Positions 34,666-43,479 of a DNA stretch of 64,000 nucleotides are shown piece by piece. This DNA comes from Viridibacterium sp047600765 (GTDB lineage: Bacteria > Pseudomonadota > Gammaproteobacteria > Burkholderiales > Rhodocyclaceae). Every line of letters starts with the position of its first letter. Within the stretch, counting starts at the first letter, position 1. Under the pieces are notes generated by a model. It was not told the origin of the DNA, ran no database searches, and saw only the letters and a list, made by a program, of their open reading frames with translations. The stretch lies in contig JASGKF010000001.1 in the NCBI GenBank assembly GCA_047600765.1, forward strand, positions 124,001-188,000, given 5' to 3'. The position numbers and the translations under genes were made by a program.

Positions 34666-36822
34666 TCAGCGTACGGGCGTCAGCACCACCAGGCGCTGTC
34701 CGACCGTCACGAGTGCTCCGCTGGCTGCATCGAACTGTGCAGCACGTATATGGCTGGTGGTATGGGAAGAAAGTTTCTCCCAGCTCACACCATTGTCACG
34801 CGAACGCAGGATCGTGCCGCCGCGCCCCACCGTCACGAGATGCTGTGTTGCGGGCTCGACCAACACCTGGCGCAGGTCTTCCAGCGTGCCCGAAGCAACC
34901 TTCTGCCAGGTCTTTCCCTCGTCCAGCGAGCGCAACACCACGCCAGCACGACCAACCATCAACAAGGCATCGCTGCGCGGATCCTTGGCAATGGCCAGCA
35001 GCACCGGACTGACCGAGGTCGGGATGCGCGTCCAGCTCAGCCCCCCGTCCTCCGAGCGCAGCACCGCCCCGTTGGCGCCACACAGCAGCATGACCTTGCC
35101 CGTCGCGCTGACCCAGCTGCCGAAGAGATCGAACTCCTCACTCAGCTCCACGTGACGCCAGCTGGCGCCACGATTACTGCTTTGCAATAACTGCTTGCCC
35201 TTGCCAACGATCACCACGCTGCCCAGAGCTTCGTTAACCAGGCCGGTACGCAGATAGCTCTCGGACGGCACCTCGTTCTTCTCCCAGCGCGCGCCGTTGT
35301 CGGTGGAACGCAGCACCATGCCCTTGTTCTCGAAGCTCAGCATCACGCCTGCCGATTTGTTGACGAGCAAGGCTGGAAAAGTCGCGCCCTGGTCATAAGG
35401 CGTGTCATAGGTCGCCTGCCAGCTTTGCCCGCCATCGCCCGAACGGATGATGGTGCCGGGCGGCCCCGTAGCCACCATCGTCTTGCCATCTGGCGCCTGC
35501 ACGATGGACATCAGGTTGGCCGGAATGAAGTCCTGGGGGAACTTGATGCGGACCGGCAGCCAGCTCGCGCCGCTGTCTTCCGAACGCAGCATGAAGCCTA
35601 CCTCCCCGCCCGCCAGCAAGGTCTTCGCGCTGGCCGTTGCGGCCGCCGTGTTAAGATATTCCCCCAGCGGCGCCTGCACGCGCTTCCAGGATGTACCGCC
35701 ATCCGTGGAACGATAGATCAGCCCTGCCGGCCCGACCCCGACCATCAGGTTGCGCGATGCATCGAAAGCGACGGCGTCGATGATCGGCTTGTTCTCGATA
35801 ATGGCGACCCCCCAGCTGCTACCGCCATCCGGTGAGGCGCCAAGCATGCCGTGGTGCCCGTTGATCACCATGAAACCGTTGTTGGGGTTGTACTGGATCG
35901 ATGTCAGATAGATCTCTTTTTGCGGCTTCTCGACTTTCCAGCGCAGTCCGCCATCAATCGAACGCAAGAGGTCGCCCTTGTGCGTCACCAGCACCATGGC
36001 ACCACTTTTCGGATCGCTCGCCTGCGCCGTGATCGCGGCATTTGAGCCCGTCTTGATCAATTGCCAGCGCTTGCCATCGTCCACCGAGCGCAACACGCGC
36101 CCCAGGGCGCTGGCCGCCATCAGGACCTTGCCCTGGCGGAAAAAGCGCGAGACCGGCGTAGGCGTCAGGCGGGGCAAAGCCTTCCAGCTCACGCCCTGAT
36201 CGACCGAACGCAGGATCACTCCGCTGTATCCGCCCACAAATACGCGGCCCGGTTCGACATAAATCGTACTCAGCTGCACATCGACACCTGAGTCACGTTC
36301 GTACCAGGTTAGACCTTCGTCAGTGGACAAGAGCATGCTGCCCTTGTCGCCCACCGCCAGCCAGTATCCTTCGCGCTCCAGCGCAATGACCTGGTTCAGG
36401 TTGTCCGCCTGCCCCTGCGATACCAAGGCCCAGTTGGCTCCCTCATCCGTCGAACGCAGGATGACGCCCTCTTCGCCCACCGCCATCGCCACACCACGCG
36501 CGGCATGCATGTGCAGCAACGTGCTCGTAACTGGCGTACTGGCGAGACTCCAGCGCTCACCGTCGGCCGAGTACTGGATCATTCCGTCCGTGCCCCAGGC
36601 AATCAGTCTGTGAGTGCGCGGCTCCAGCAGCACTCCCGTGAAGTCCGGATTCATCACGCGCGCCTGGTAGTTCACAGACTGAGCGGCCGCAAGCTGCAGG
36701 CATACGACGGCACACAGCAACATCACGACCACACTACGCATGGCCACAGACCACCATGCTCCATCCCTCTGCAAAGACTGCCGATTCATCTGGATACCCA
36801 TAGTCTGGAAACAGGCGCACAT
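34666..36822 (-). CDS. Large exported YCF48/BNR-type beta-propeller repeat protein A
   Basis: 718 residues. A hydrophobic export segment (RSVVVMLLCAVVCLQLAAAQ) precedes about 15 copies of an LRSxDxGxxW motif (LRSTDEGANW, LRSVDQGVSW, LRSEDGGLSW and so on), the signature of YCF48/sialidase-like propellers, here probably two propellers. No catalytic motif is visible. The start is uncertain: ATG 36822, 36789 or 36741 are all possible. It sits directly upstream of a pectate lyase gene, and two homologues occur in this window (55113-57266 and 62322 onward). In non-photosynthetic bacteria the role is unknown; a scaffold for surface or secreted enzymes is one idea (inference). Confidence 0.8.
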   Translation of the reverse strand: MCACFQTMGIQMNRQSLQRDGAWWSVAMRSVVVMLLCAVVCLQLAAAQSVNYQARVMNPDFTGVLLEPRTHRLIAWGTDGMIQYSADGERWSLASTPVTSTLLHMHAARGVAMAVGEEGVILRSTDEGANWALVSQGQADNLNQVIALEREGYWLAVGDKGSMLLSTDEGLTWYERDSGVDVQLSTIYVEPGRVFVGGYSGVILRSVDQGVSWKALPRLTPTPVSRFFRQGKVLMAASALGRVLRSVDDGKRWQLIKTGSNAAITAQASDPKSGAMVLVTHKGDLLRSIDGGLRWKVEKPQKEIYLTSIQYNPNNGFMVINGHHGMLGASPDGGSSWGVAIIENKPIIDAVAFDASRNLMVGVGPAGLIYRSTDGGTSWKRVQAPLGEYLNTAAATASAKTLLAGGEVGFMLRSEDSGASWLPVRIKFPQDFIPANLMSIVQAPDGKTMVATGPPGTIIRSGDGGQSWQATYDTPYDQGATFPALLVNKSAGVMLSFENKGMVLRSTDNGARWEKNEVPSESYLRTGLVNEALGSVVIVGKGKQLLQSSNRGASWRHVELSEEFDLFGSWVSATGKVMLLCGANGAVLRSEDGGLSWTRIPTSVSPVLLAIAKDPRSDALLMVGRAGVVLRSLDEGKTWQKVASGTLEDLRQVLVEPATQHLVTVGRGGTILRSRDNGVSWEKLSSHTTSHIRAAQFDAASGALVTVGQRLVVLTPVR

Positions 36823-36862
36823 GGACGGGGAGAGTCCACAACGCGGAGACGTAATTTGCCAT

Positions 36863-36896
36863 TAAAAAGGGCATATGACCTGAGTCATATGCCCTT
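36863..36896 (-). terminator. Terminator of the PT-linker pectate lyase gene
   Basis: Near-perfect dyad AAGGGCATATGAC / GTCATATGCCCTT with a 4-nt loop; on the minus strand it is followed by TTTTTAATGG. Separates pel at 36948-37904 from the YCF48-type gene. Confidence 0.9.
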
Positions 36897-36947
36897 CAAT
36901 AAACCACCCGCGCCCACAGGAGTAAGCGCGGGGAGTACTACAACAGA

Positions 36948-37904
36948 TTAGCTACCGGTGTTGCCCGAACCCGTGCAGCTAGCCCACTTGCCGATGCACA
37001 GCGAGCCGGCGTTCTTCAGCGTGCTGTTGGTCAGCTTGGCGATGGAGCTGGAGCTGTCCGAACGGAACACGCCTTCCTTCAGGTTCGAGATCGAGCAGTT
37101 GGATGCATTGACCGTGATCTTGAAGGTGGTGTCGCCGTTTTGGCGGATGAACTTGGCAGCGCCGTCAACCACGCAAGCGGAGATGTTGACCGTCGAAGCG
37201 GCGTTGATCTGACCGAACTTGTCTTCGCCCGAGTAGCCGGAGACGTTCGACAGGTTAGCCGTACCCGAGGACTTCACCGTGAATGCGTCTTCACCGATGT
37301 TGCTCCACTTGAAGTTCTTCAGCGAGCCGCCGCCGTAGAAGTGAACACCGTCCACACCGTTGTTGCCGAGGATGGCGTTTTGCAGCGTGCCACCATCGAT
37401 ACGGAAGGCCGGCTTCTGGCTTTCCGATTGCGAACCGTCGCCCAGAGCGGAGGTCGGGTTGAAGGTCTTGCAACCGCCGTCATACGTGCCAGACACGGTG
37501 ATGGTGGCGGAGATCGACGTGCTGCCCGAGGAGGAGCAGGACGAACCACGGCTGCCCGAAGGAGTCGGGGTCGGCGTCGGGGTGGGGGTCGGCGTCGGGG
37601 TGGGAGTCGGCGTCGGGGTGGGGGTCGGCGTCGGCGACGACGAACCGCTGTACGAGCACCATGCCGACGACGAGAAGCTGTTCGACGGGTAGGCGGAGCT
37701 CGTGCAGGCGAAGCTGCCGGTCTTGGTGGCGTAAACGAATTCACCCGACTTGCCCAGGGCGGTCGAACGGGTGCCGCTCATCGAGCAGGTTGCGCCGGTG
37801 TTTTGTGCACACTTCGTGTAGCCGGAGGGGTAGTCGGTAGCAGCTTGGGCGCCGCCAGCGAACACACCAGCAACCAGACCAGCGATAAGGGAACGCTTCA
37901 TCAT
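36948..37904 (-). CDS. Secreted modular pectate lyase (PL3-like) with Pro-Thr linker
   Basis: 318 residues from ATG 37904 (GGAG 6 nt upstream). Signal peptide (KRSLIAGLVAGVFAGGAQAA), then a Cys-containing module of about 65 residues (CAQNTGATCSMSGTRSTALG ...) of a kind seen at the ends of secreted polysaccharidases and probably carbohydrate-binding. A Pro-Thr repeat linker follows, then a beta-helix domain with DGGTLQNAILGNNGVDGVHF, GGGSLKNFKWSNIGEDAFTV and C-terminal CIGKWASC. The motifs parallel PL3 pectate lyases. It has its own terminator and a GTTACC-type operator 160 bp upstream. Confidence 0.82.
   Translation of the reverse strand: MMKRSLIAGLVAGVFAGGAQAATDYPSGYTKCAQNTGATCSMSGTRSTALGKSGEFVYATKTGSFACTSSAYPSNSFSSSAWCSYSGSSSPTPTPTPTPTPTPTPTPTPTPTPTPSGSRGSSCSSSGSTSISATITVSGTYDGGCKTFNPTSALGDGSQSESQKPAFRIDGGTLQNAILGNNGVDGVHFYGGGSLKNFKWSNIGEDAFTVKSSGTANLSNVSGYSGEDKFGQINAASTVNISACVVDGAAKFIRQNGDTTFKITVNASNCSISNLKEGVFRSDSSSSIAKLTNSTLKNAGSLCIGKWASCTGSGNTGS
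37561..37635 (-). repeat. 18-bp tandem repeat encoding the Pro-Thr linker
   Basis: About four copies of an 18-bp unit (plus strand GTCGGCGTCGGGGTGGGG with single-base variants) encode alternating Pro-Thr. In-frame copy changes would alter linker length, so it is a likely variable-number repeat. Confidence 0.85.
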
Positions 37905-38281
37905 ATCTGTCTCCATGTTTGAGTTTGTGTGAAACAAAGCGACGAAACTATTGATTCATCACTACATTTCGTCGGAGCGCACGATGTTCTGAGCGGTTTT
38001 TTGTGTCAACGCAAAATTGGTAGGTAAGTAGAACCAATTAATCAGTTATTAAATACACCGAGTGTTACCGATACCAACAACAAATTTGATTGCCCCATAA
38101 AGGCTTTTGTTTCCAATGAAAACATTTAAGCCATACAAATTGCTGCGGTGCTTTTGTCCGGTTTTCTGACGCGTTTGTCAGAAAAAGGCTTACAGGGGGA
38201 TTTCGCAGGCAGCTGACAGGGCATTCCCTGCCCTCGGGGCCGCCGCCGACTGGGCAAATCGGCAGTGCAAGCAGGGAAAAG
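37905..38281. other. 377-bp AT-rich intergenic region upstream of the modular pectate lyase
   Basis: No gene. It holds the putative pectate lyase promoter, one operator-like site at 38063-38076 and an inverted repeat at 38162-38184 (TTTTCTGAC / GTCAGAAAA). The low GC stands out from flanking genes. Confidence 0.6.
38063..38076 (-). promoter_or_regulatory. LacI-type operator-like site upstream of pectate lyase
   Basis: TGTTACCGATACCA (plus), a near match to TGTTACCGGTATCA found upstream of the pectate lyase at 51921 and at the orphan promoter (54819). Palindromic with a central CG, as LacI-family operators are. Confidence 0.5.
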
Positions 38282-39550
38282 TCAGGCGGGGCTACCGGGC
38301 ATGTTGCCGGTATCAGCGAGATGGACAACGCGGTGCGGATAGGGGATCTCGATGCCGGCGGCGCGCAGCTTGCGCAGGATGGCAAGGTTTACGTCGGACT
38401 GGATTTTCTGCGCCGAACTGCCGTCACGGACTATCGTGTAGACCAGCTCCAGCGAAATACCGCTGTCGTCGAAGGATTTCAGCAGCGCTTCCGGTGGTGG
38501 CACGTCGATCAGGCCTTCGATGCCGATGGGGGCTTCTGCGAGCAGGCGCATGGCCAGGTCGATATCGCAGTCGTATGCGACCTGGATGCGGGTCGTCAGG
38601 CGGACGGTGCGGTCTACGTAGCTGTCGTTCTGCACGACCGACGACACGAGGTTTTCGTTGGGCACCAGATAGTGCGTACTGCCCTGCCCCTTGAGCACGG
38701 TATAGCGCGTCGTGATGCGCAGCACTTCGCCGCGCTGATCGGCACCGACCTGGATGACGTTGCCGATATTGATCGAACGCTCGAGCAGGATGATGAAACC
38801 CGCCACGTAATTGCTGGCGATCTTCTGCATGCCCAGACCAAGGCCCACGCCCAGCGCGCCGCCGAAGACAGATAGCGTAGTGATGTCCAGCCCGGCCAAA
38901 GACATGCCGAGCAGCACCGCCACGAACAGCAGCAGTGCCTTGATGAGCCGGGCGAGCACGACGCGCAGACTGATATCGAGCTCCTGCGCGGCCTGCAGGC
39001 GCGTATCGGCCACGCCGCCCAGCCACATGGCAATCAACGCAGACACGATGACGGTCACCGTGCCCTGCAGGATCTGCCACAGGGTGATGCCCGATTTGCC
39101 GACGTGCAGTTTGAAGCCGTCCAGCCATTCGACGAACTCGGGCAACACGCCGATGACGTCCAGTGCCACGAAGGTCCAGATGAGCATGGCGACCGTTCGC
39201 TCGAAGCCCGCCAGCAGACTCGACGACGAGAAGGTCTGGCGCAAGGCGAACACGGCCATGCGCACACCTGCCATGGCCAGCGCCAGTTGCACGGCCAGCC
39301 CTATGGTGCGGCCCGACCAGCCCAGGTGATGGGTGGCGAAGCGCCCCAGCATCAGCAAGAGCACGCTCAGCAATGGAAACGCCAGACGACGCAAACCCTC
39401 ACCGTGCAGGGCTCGTCCTTCCAGTGCCGCTGACTTGCGCAACCTCCGCGCGACCAGTGCCGACAACCCCAACAAGGGCAGCACGACGCACAGCTCGCGC
39501 AACACAGCAGGGTCGAACAAGGGCCGGAGGAAGTCGAACAGCGACTGCAT
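38282..39550 (-). CDS. Mechanosensitive channel of the MscS family
   Basis: 422 residues, about five to six membrane helices. The pore-lining helix and beta domain read SVFGGALGVGLGLGMQKIAS, then FIILLERSINIGNVIQVGAD, the hallmark of MscS. The cytoplasmic C-terminal domain ends at the stop codon without extra modules. It lies 3 nt after rsmB, in a purN-DUF3108-rsmB-mscS unit. Confidence 0.92.
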   Translation of the reverse strand: MQSLFDFLRPLFDPAVLRELCVVLPLLGLSALVARRLRKSAALEGRALHGEGLRRLAFPLLSVLLLMLGRFATHHLGWSGRTIGLAVQLALAMAGVRMAVFALRQTFSSSSLLAGFERTVAMLIWTFVALDVIGVLPEFVEWLDGFKLHVGKSGITLWQILQGTVTVIVSALIAMWLGGVADTRLQAAQELDISLRVVLARLIKALLLFVAVLLGMSLAGLDITTLSVFGGALGVGLGLGMQKIASNYVAGFIILLERSINIGNVIQVGADQRGEVLRITTRYTVLKGQGSTHYLVPNENLVSSVVQNDSYVDRTVRLTTRIQVAYDCDIDLAMRLLAEAPIGIEGLIDVPPPEALLKSFDDSGISLELVYTIVRDGSSAQKIQSDVNLAILRKLRAAGIEIPYPHRVVHLADTGNMPGSPA

Positions 39551-39553
39551 GCC

Positions 39554-40819
39554 TTACTCCTTGCGGGTCAGTACGGCGGCGAAGAAACCATCGGTGTCAT
39601 GGCTGACGGGAGACATGCGCAGGCGATTGCCGGTGTCCAGCGCAATCTTCTGCGACGCCAGCATTTCGTTGGCGGGGACTTCGGCATAAGCCGGGTTCGC
39701 AGCCAGGAAGGCGTCAACGATGTCGTCGTTCTCTTCCCGCAACAACGAGCAGGTGGCATACACCAGATGCCCCCCCACTTTCAGCAGGCGTACAGCCGAA
39801 GCGAGGATGGCCGCCTGGCGCTGCACCAGTTCCAGCAAGTCCTGCTCGGACTGGCGCCATTTGAGATCGGGGTTGCGACGCAGGGTTCCCATGCCGCTGC
39901 AGGGCGCATCGACCAGTACGCGATCGAGCTTGCCAGCCAGACGCTTGATGCGTTGGTCGTTCTCGTGGGCAATCAAGGCCGGATGCACGTTGGACAGGCC
40001 TGAACGCGCCACGCGCGGCTTCATGCGTGCCAGACGCTTTTCGGCCACATCGAAGGCGTAGAGACGCCCGGTGGAGCGCATCAAGGCGCCCAGCAGCAAG
40101 GTCTTGCCGCCAGCACCGGCGCAGAAATCGGCCACCATCTCGCTGCGCTTGGGTGCCAGCAGCAGGGCCAGCAGCTGGCTGCCTTCGTCCTGCACTTCGA
40201 TGCTGCCGTTGACAAACAAAGGGTGCTTCTGCAGCGGCACACGCGTGTCGATGCGAATGGCGTAAGGCGAGAACTTGCCAGCCTCCGCTGTGATGCCCTC
40301 CGATTGCAGGCGTGCCAGTACGGCATCGCGTTCTGCCTTGAGCGGATTGACGCGGATATCGAAAGGCGCCGACTGGTTCAGCGCATCGGCAAGGGCCAGC
40401 AGATCCGCTTCGGCATACTGGGCAGCCATGCGGTCAGCCAGCCAGTCAGGCAGGTCGCAGCGTTCAGCCAGGGTGGTGGCTTCTTTCGCCTCGGACTTCA
40501 GCCCGGCCAGCCAGCCACGCTCGCTGACCGACAGGAAAGGCTCGAGCTGGCGGATGGACAGGCCTTCGCAACGCATCAGCCAGGCGAAGATCAGCTTGCG
40601 CGGGCCAACCCCCTCGCCCGCTACACGGCGTAGTTGGCGCAGATGGCGTACGACGCCGTAGGCCGCATCGGCAGCAAACGCACGCTCCCGTGAACCGAGC
40701 TGACGCCGGGCGCGGAAGAAGTTGGACAGCACAGCATCGGCCGGGAAACGGAAGTCGAGCACTTCGTCGAGAACTTCGGTCGCGGTCTGCAACTGCGAAT
40801 CGGTGAGGGAATGGGACAT
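39554..40819 (-). CDS. rsmB: 16S rRNA (cytosine-967-C5)-methyltransferase RsmB
   Basis: 421 residues from ATG 40819 (MSHSLTDSQLQTATEVLDEV). NusB-like N-terminal RNA-binding domain, then a Rossmann methyltransferase with DFCAGAGGKTLLLGAL, the catalytic Cys motifs DAPCSGMGTLRRNPD and ATCSLLREEND. EVQDEGSQLLALLL is conserved. Typical length. Confidence 0.93.
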   Translation of the reverse strand: MSHSLTDSQLQTATEVLDEVLDFRFPADAVLSNFFRARRQLGSRERAFAADAAYGVVRHLRQLRRVAGEGVGPRKLIFAWLMRCEGLSIRQLEPFLSVSERGWLAGLKSEAKEATTLAERCDLPDWLADRMAAQYAEADLLALADALNQSAPFDIRVNPLKAERDAVLARLQSEGITAEAGKFSPYAIRIDTRVPLQKHPLFVNGSIEVQDEGSQLLALLLAPKRSEMVADFCAGAGGKTLLLGALMRSTGRLYAFDVAEKRLARMKPRVARSGLSNVHPALIAHENDQRIKRLAGKLDRVLVDAPCSGMGTLRRNPDLKWRQSEQDLLELVQRQAAILASAVRLLKVGGHLVYATCSLLREENDDIVDAFLAANPAYAEVPANEMLASQKIALDTGNRLRMSPVSHDTDGFFAAVLTRKE

Positions 40820-40921
40820 GCGGAAACCTGCGAAGACGGGGGCGCCGACAGTCGCTGACATCAGCGGTACGGCCAACCCGGAAAGGCCCGGAGTATACCG
40901 CGCCCCCCGTCCGCCCCTGCC

Positions 40922-41956
40922 TCAATCGGCGCCGGAACCGATTGGCGCCTTGGCCAGCAAGCTGCCGTCGATCTCGACCTCGTCGGCCTTCAGGTCGTAG
41001 GCGCCACCTTCATCTTCGACACGGATGCGCACCGGCGCGTTGCGCCAGTCGCTGGACAGCCACACATCGATCTTCAGGCGCCCCTTGTTGCCCACCGCGT
41101 GAAAACGCCGCGCCATGGTCTTGCCGACTGGCAATTCGATCAGGGCGGCAGGGAACTGCTGCACGGTCACGCGGCTGATCGAGCCGCGGAAGGTCACGAC
41201 CATGATGTCAAAGGCTGGCACGTCCGGCGGCTGCATGGCAACGAAGTGCGTCAGCGCCAGCATGTCCAGCGCATAGCCCTCGGTTGGCACTTCGCGCAGA
41301 GCACCCTTGCGCACCTGGATCAGCTTGCTGCCGTCGGACGCGAACTGGGTTTCGAACTGGTTGCGGTTGAAGGTTTCGCTGAACTGCTCCGACACCGGGC
41401 GCCCGCCGGCAATGTGGCCGGTGGCGGCCTGGCGTAGCAGCTCGCCCTTGACGGGTACCGTGCCGGTCAGCGAGGCATTGAAGCGCGCGCCATCGTGAGA
41501 CCAGCGCTGCTCGCCTTCGACCGGCATGCCCCAGTAACTGGACTGGTAGCGCACACGCCCCTGCTGCGGCCAGGCTTCGAGATTCAGGGGGACATCGGGG
41601 GGGGCCTGAGTGAGCGACGATCCGTCGATCCCGGAATCTGCAGCACCGGGCACGGGCTGCTCCCCCAGCGTCGCACTGGGTGGCACTTCCGGCGCAGTTG
41701 GCAGGCTGGCGGGACTCTCTACGTCTGTCGCCAGACGGCTCATGGGCGACTCGACGGCAGCTGATTTCGCCCTGGTCTTTTTGGGTCGCACGGCAGGTGG
41801 AGGCGGTGTTTCGTCTGGCCTCGTCAGCAGACGGGCTACGAGCACCTCCGGCACTTCCGGTACGTCTTCAGGCAACTGCCACCCGGGGGACAGCAACGCG
41901 GCCGCATGAACGATTGCCGAAACAGCAGCAGCGATCAGCAGCGGGCGCGCATTCAT
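40922..41956 (-). CDS. DUF3108 domain protein, exported or membrane-anchored
   Basis: 344 residues. One N-terminal hydrophobic segment (RPLLIAAAVSAIVHAAALLS), a Pro-rich linker (about 30-110), then a beta-rich DUF3108 domain (RYQSSYWGMPVEGEQRWSHD ... VTFRGSISRVTVQQFPAALI ... RIRVEDEGGAYDLKADEVEI). Family function is unknown; members often lie next to purN, as here (12 nt downstream). Confidence 0.85.
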   Translation of the reverse strand: MNARPLLIAAAVSAIVHAAALLSPGWQLPEDVPEVPEVLVARLLTRPDETPPPPAVRPKKTRAKSAAVESPMSRLATDVESPASLPTAPEVPPSATLGEQPVPGAADSGIDGSSLTQAPPDVPLNLEAWPQQGRVRYQSSYWGMPVEGEQRWSHDGARFNASLTGTVPVKGELLRQAATGHIAGGRPVSEQFSETFNRNQFETQFASDGSKLIQVRKGALREVPTEGYALDMLALTHFVAMQPPDVPAFDIMVVTFRGSISRVTVQQFPAALIELPVGKTMARRFHAVGNKGRLKIDVWLSSDWRNAPVRIRVEDEGGAYDLKADEVEIDGSLLAKAPIGSGAD

Positions 41957-41968
41957 CTTGTTGCCGGG

Positions 41969-42625
41969 CTAGCTGCCCGCTCCTTCATCCAGGGGCGGCA
42001 AGGCCCAGCCTTCTCCCGCCGGGCGCACGGCATCCACGCGGACGCGGCCTCCTTCAATGCGGGTGCGCCCTTCGACGATCCAGCGCACGGCCTGGGGAAA
42101 GATCTGGTGTTCCAGTCGCAGCACGCGCGCCGACAGGCTCTTCTCGTCGTCCGTCTCGCTGACCGGCACCACGGCCTGGATGACGATGGGGCCGCAATCG
42201 AGATCTGCCGTCACGTAGTGCACGGTGGCGCCGTGCACGCGCACACCGGCCTCCAGCGCACGCTGATGCGTGTGCAGGCCGGGGAAGGACGGCAGCAGCG
42301 AGGGGTGGATGTTGATGAGGCGGCCCGCGTAGTGCTCGACGAATTCAGCCGTCAGCACGCGCATGAAACCCGCCAGCACCACGAGATCGGGCGAAAAACT
42401 GTCGATAGTCTCGGCCAGCGCCTTGTCGAAGCTGCTGCGGTCGGCGAACTGCTTGTGGTCGACGACTGCCGTAGCGATGCCGTGGGAGGCGGCAAAGTCC
42501 AAGCCTGCGGCATCAGGGCGGTTGGCGATCACGGCCGCCACGCGGGCGCCGGGAATCGCGGCACGCACGATGGCCTCCATGTTGCTGCCACGACCCGAGA
42601 TGAGGATGACGAGATTCTTCTGCAT
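41969..42625 (-). CDS. purN: Phosphoribosylglycinamide formyltransferase 1
   Basis: 218 residues. GRGSNMEAIV binds the phosphoribosyl group; the catalytic Asn-His-Asp triad lies in NIHPSLLPSFPGLHTHQRAL and VTADLDCGPIVIQ. Transfers formyl from 10-formyl-THF to GAR in purine synthesis. First gene of the unit that continues to mscS. Confidence 0.95.
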   Translation of the reverse strand: MQKNLVILISGRGSNMEAIVRAAIPGARVAAVIANRPDAAGLDFAASHGIATAVVDHKQFADRSSFDKALAETIDSFSPDLVVLAGFMRVLTAEFVEHYAGRLINIHPSLLPSFPGLHTHQRALEAGVRVHGATVHYVTADLDCGPIVIQAVVPVSETDDEKSLSARVLRLEHQIFPQAVRWIVEGRTRIEGGRVRVDAVRPAGEGWALPPLDEGAGS

Positions 42626-42738
42626 GATGAGCGGGGTATCGGAGTACTAACGCTTCAGCGGCCGGCGCGCTGACAGGATTCAACCCGGCGCCGTGACAGG
42701 CGACCGGGCTGTGAGCAGTGGTGAGCCGGACAGGCGCT

Positions 42739-43380
42739 TCAGGCTGCGCTCTTGCGCGACTTCAGCCAGGTAATGATCACTGGCAACAACGATACGCCGA
42801 TGATGCCCACGATGAACAGGCTGAGATTGGACTTGATGATGGGGATGTTGGCAAAGAAGTAGCCAGCATAGGTCAGCGAGCCGATCCACAGTGCGCCTCC
42901 CAGAATGTCCAGCGGCAGGAAGCGGCGGTACTCCCAGTTGCTCACGCCGGCTACGAAAGGCGCAAAGGTGCGCAACAGCGGCAGGAAGCGGGCAATGATG
43001 ATGGTCTTGCCGCCGTGGTGCTCAAAGTAAGCGTGGGTCTTGTCGAAAGCGGCGCGGTTGAAGAGCTTCGATTGCTCCCAGCGGAACACACGCGGCCCGA
43101 TGAAACGCCCGATCCAGTAGTTCAGGTTGTCGCCCGACACAGCCGCGATGAACAGCAGCAGCACCAGCAGATGCACATTCATGTTGCCGGTTGCGGCCAG
43201 CCCGCCCGCCACGAACAGCAGCGAGTCACCCGGCAGGAAGGGGCACACCACCAGGCCGGTCTCGCAGAAGATGATGAGGAACAGGATCAGGTAGATCCAG
43301 CCGCCGTAGTTGGCAGCCAGCACCGCCAGGTGCTTGTCGAGGTGCAGGATGATGTCTACGAACTGCAGCAGGATGTCCAT
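42739..43380 (-). CDS. DedA family membrane protein
   Basis: 213 residues, five to six hydrophobic segments. CPFLPGDSLLFVAGGLAATG and the re-entrant Arg-containing loop FLPLLRTFAPFVAGVSNWEY are the VTT/DedA signatures. Family members are undecaprenyl-phosphate or phospholipid flippases important for envelope homeostasis. Monocistronic, flanked by hairpins. Confidence 0.93.
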   Translation of the reverse strand: MDILLQFVDIILHLDKHLAVLAANYGGWIYLILFLIIFCETGLVVCPFLPGDSLLFVAGGLAATGNMNVHLLVLLLFIAAVSGDNLNYWIGRFIGPRVFRWEQSKLFNRAAFDKTHAYFEHHGGKTIIIARFLPLLRTFAPFVAGVSNWEYRRFLPLDILGGALWIGSLTYAGYFFANIPIIKSNLSLFIVGIIGVSLLPVIITWLKSRKSAA

Positions 43381-43427
43381 GTTGGGCCACGCCGGGAAGG
43401 GGCCGCCATGATAGCTGCAGCAAGTTA

Positions 43428-43450
43428 CCGGGAGGAAAATTCCCTCCCGG
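43428..43450 (-). terminator. Hairpin after the GGDEF/EAL gene
   Basis: CCGGGAGG / CCTCCCGG perfect arms around an A/T-rich 7-nt loop. No T-run on either side, so a weak or Rho-assisted terminator. Confidence 0.4.
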
Positions 43451-43479
43451 AGAACGGCTGATACGTCACGCCCGGCAGG

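Noticed and set aside
37561..37635. CRISPR-like or satellite repeat
   Set aside because: 18-bp unit, no spacers, lies in frame within a coding sequence as a Pro-Thr linker.
38065..38385. 106-codon minus-strand frame upstream of mscS end
   Set aside because: Overlaps the mscS 3' end and an AT-rich regulatory zone, no ribosome site, no recognisable motif.
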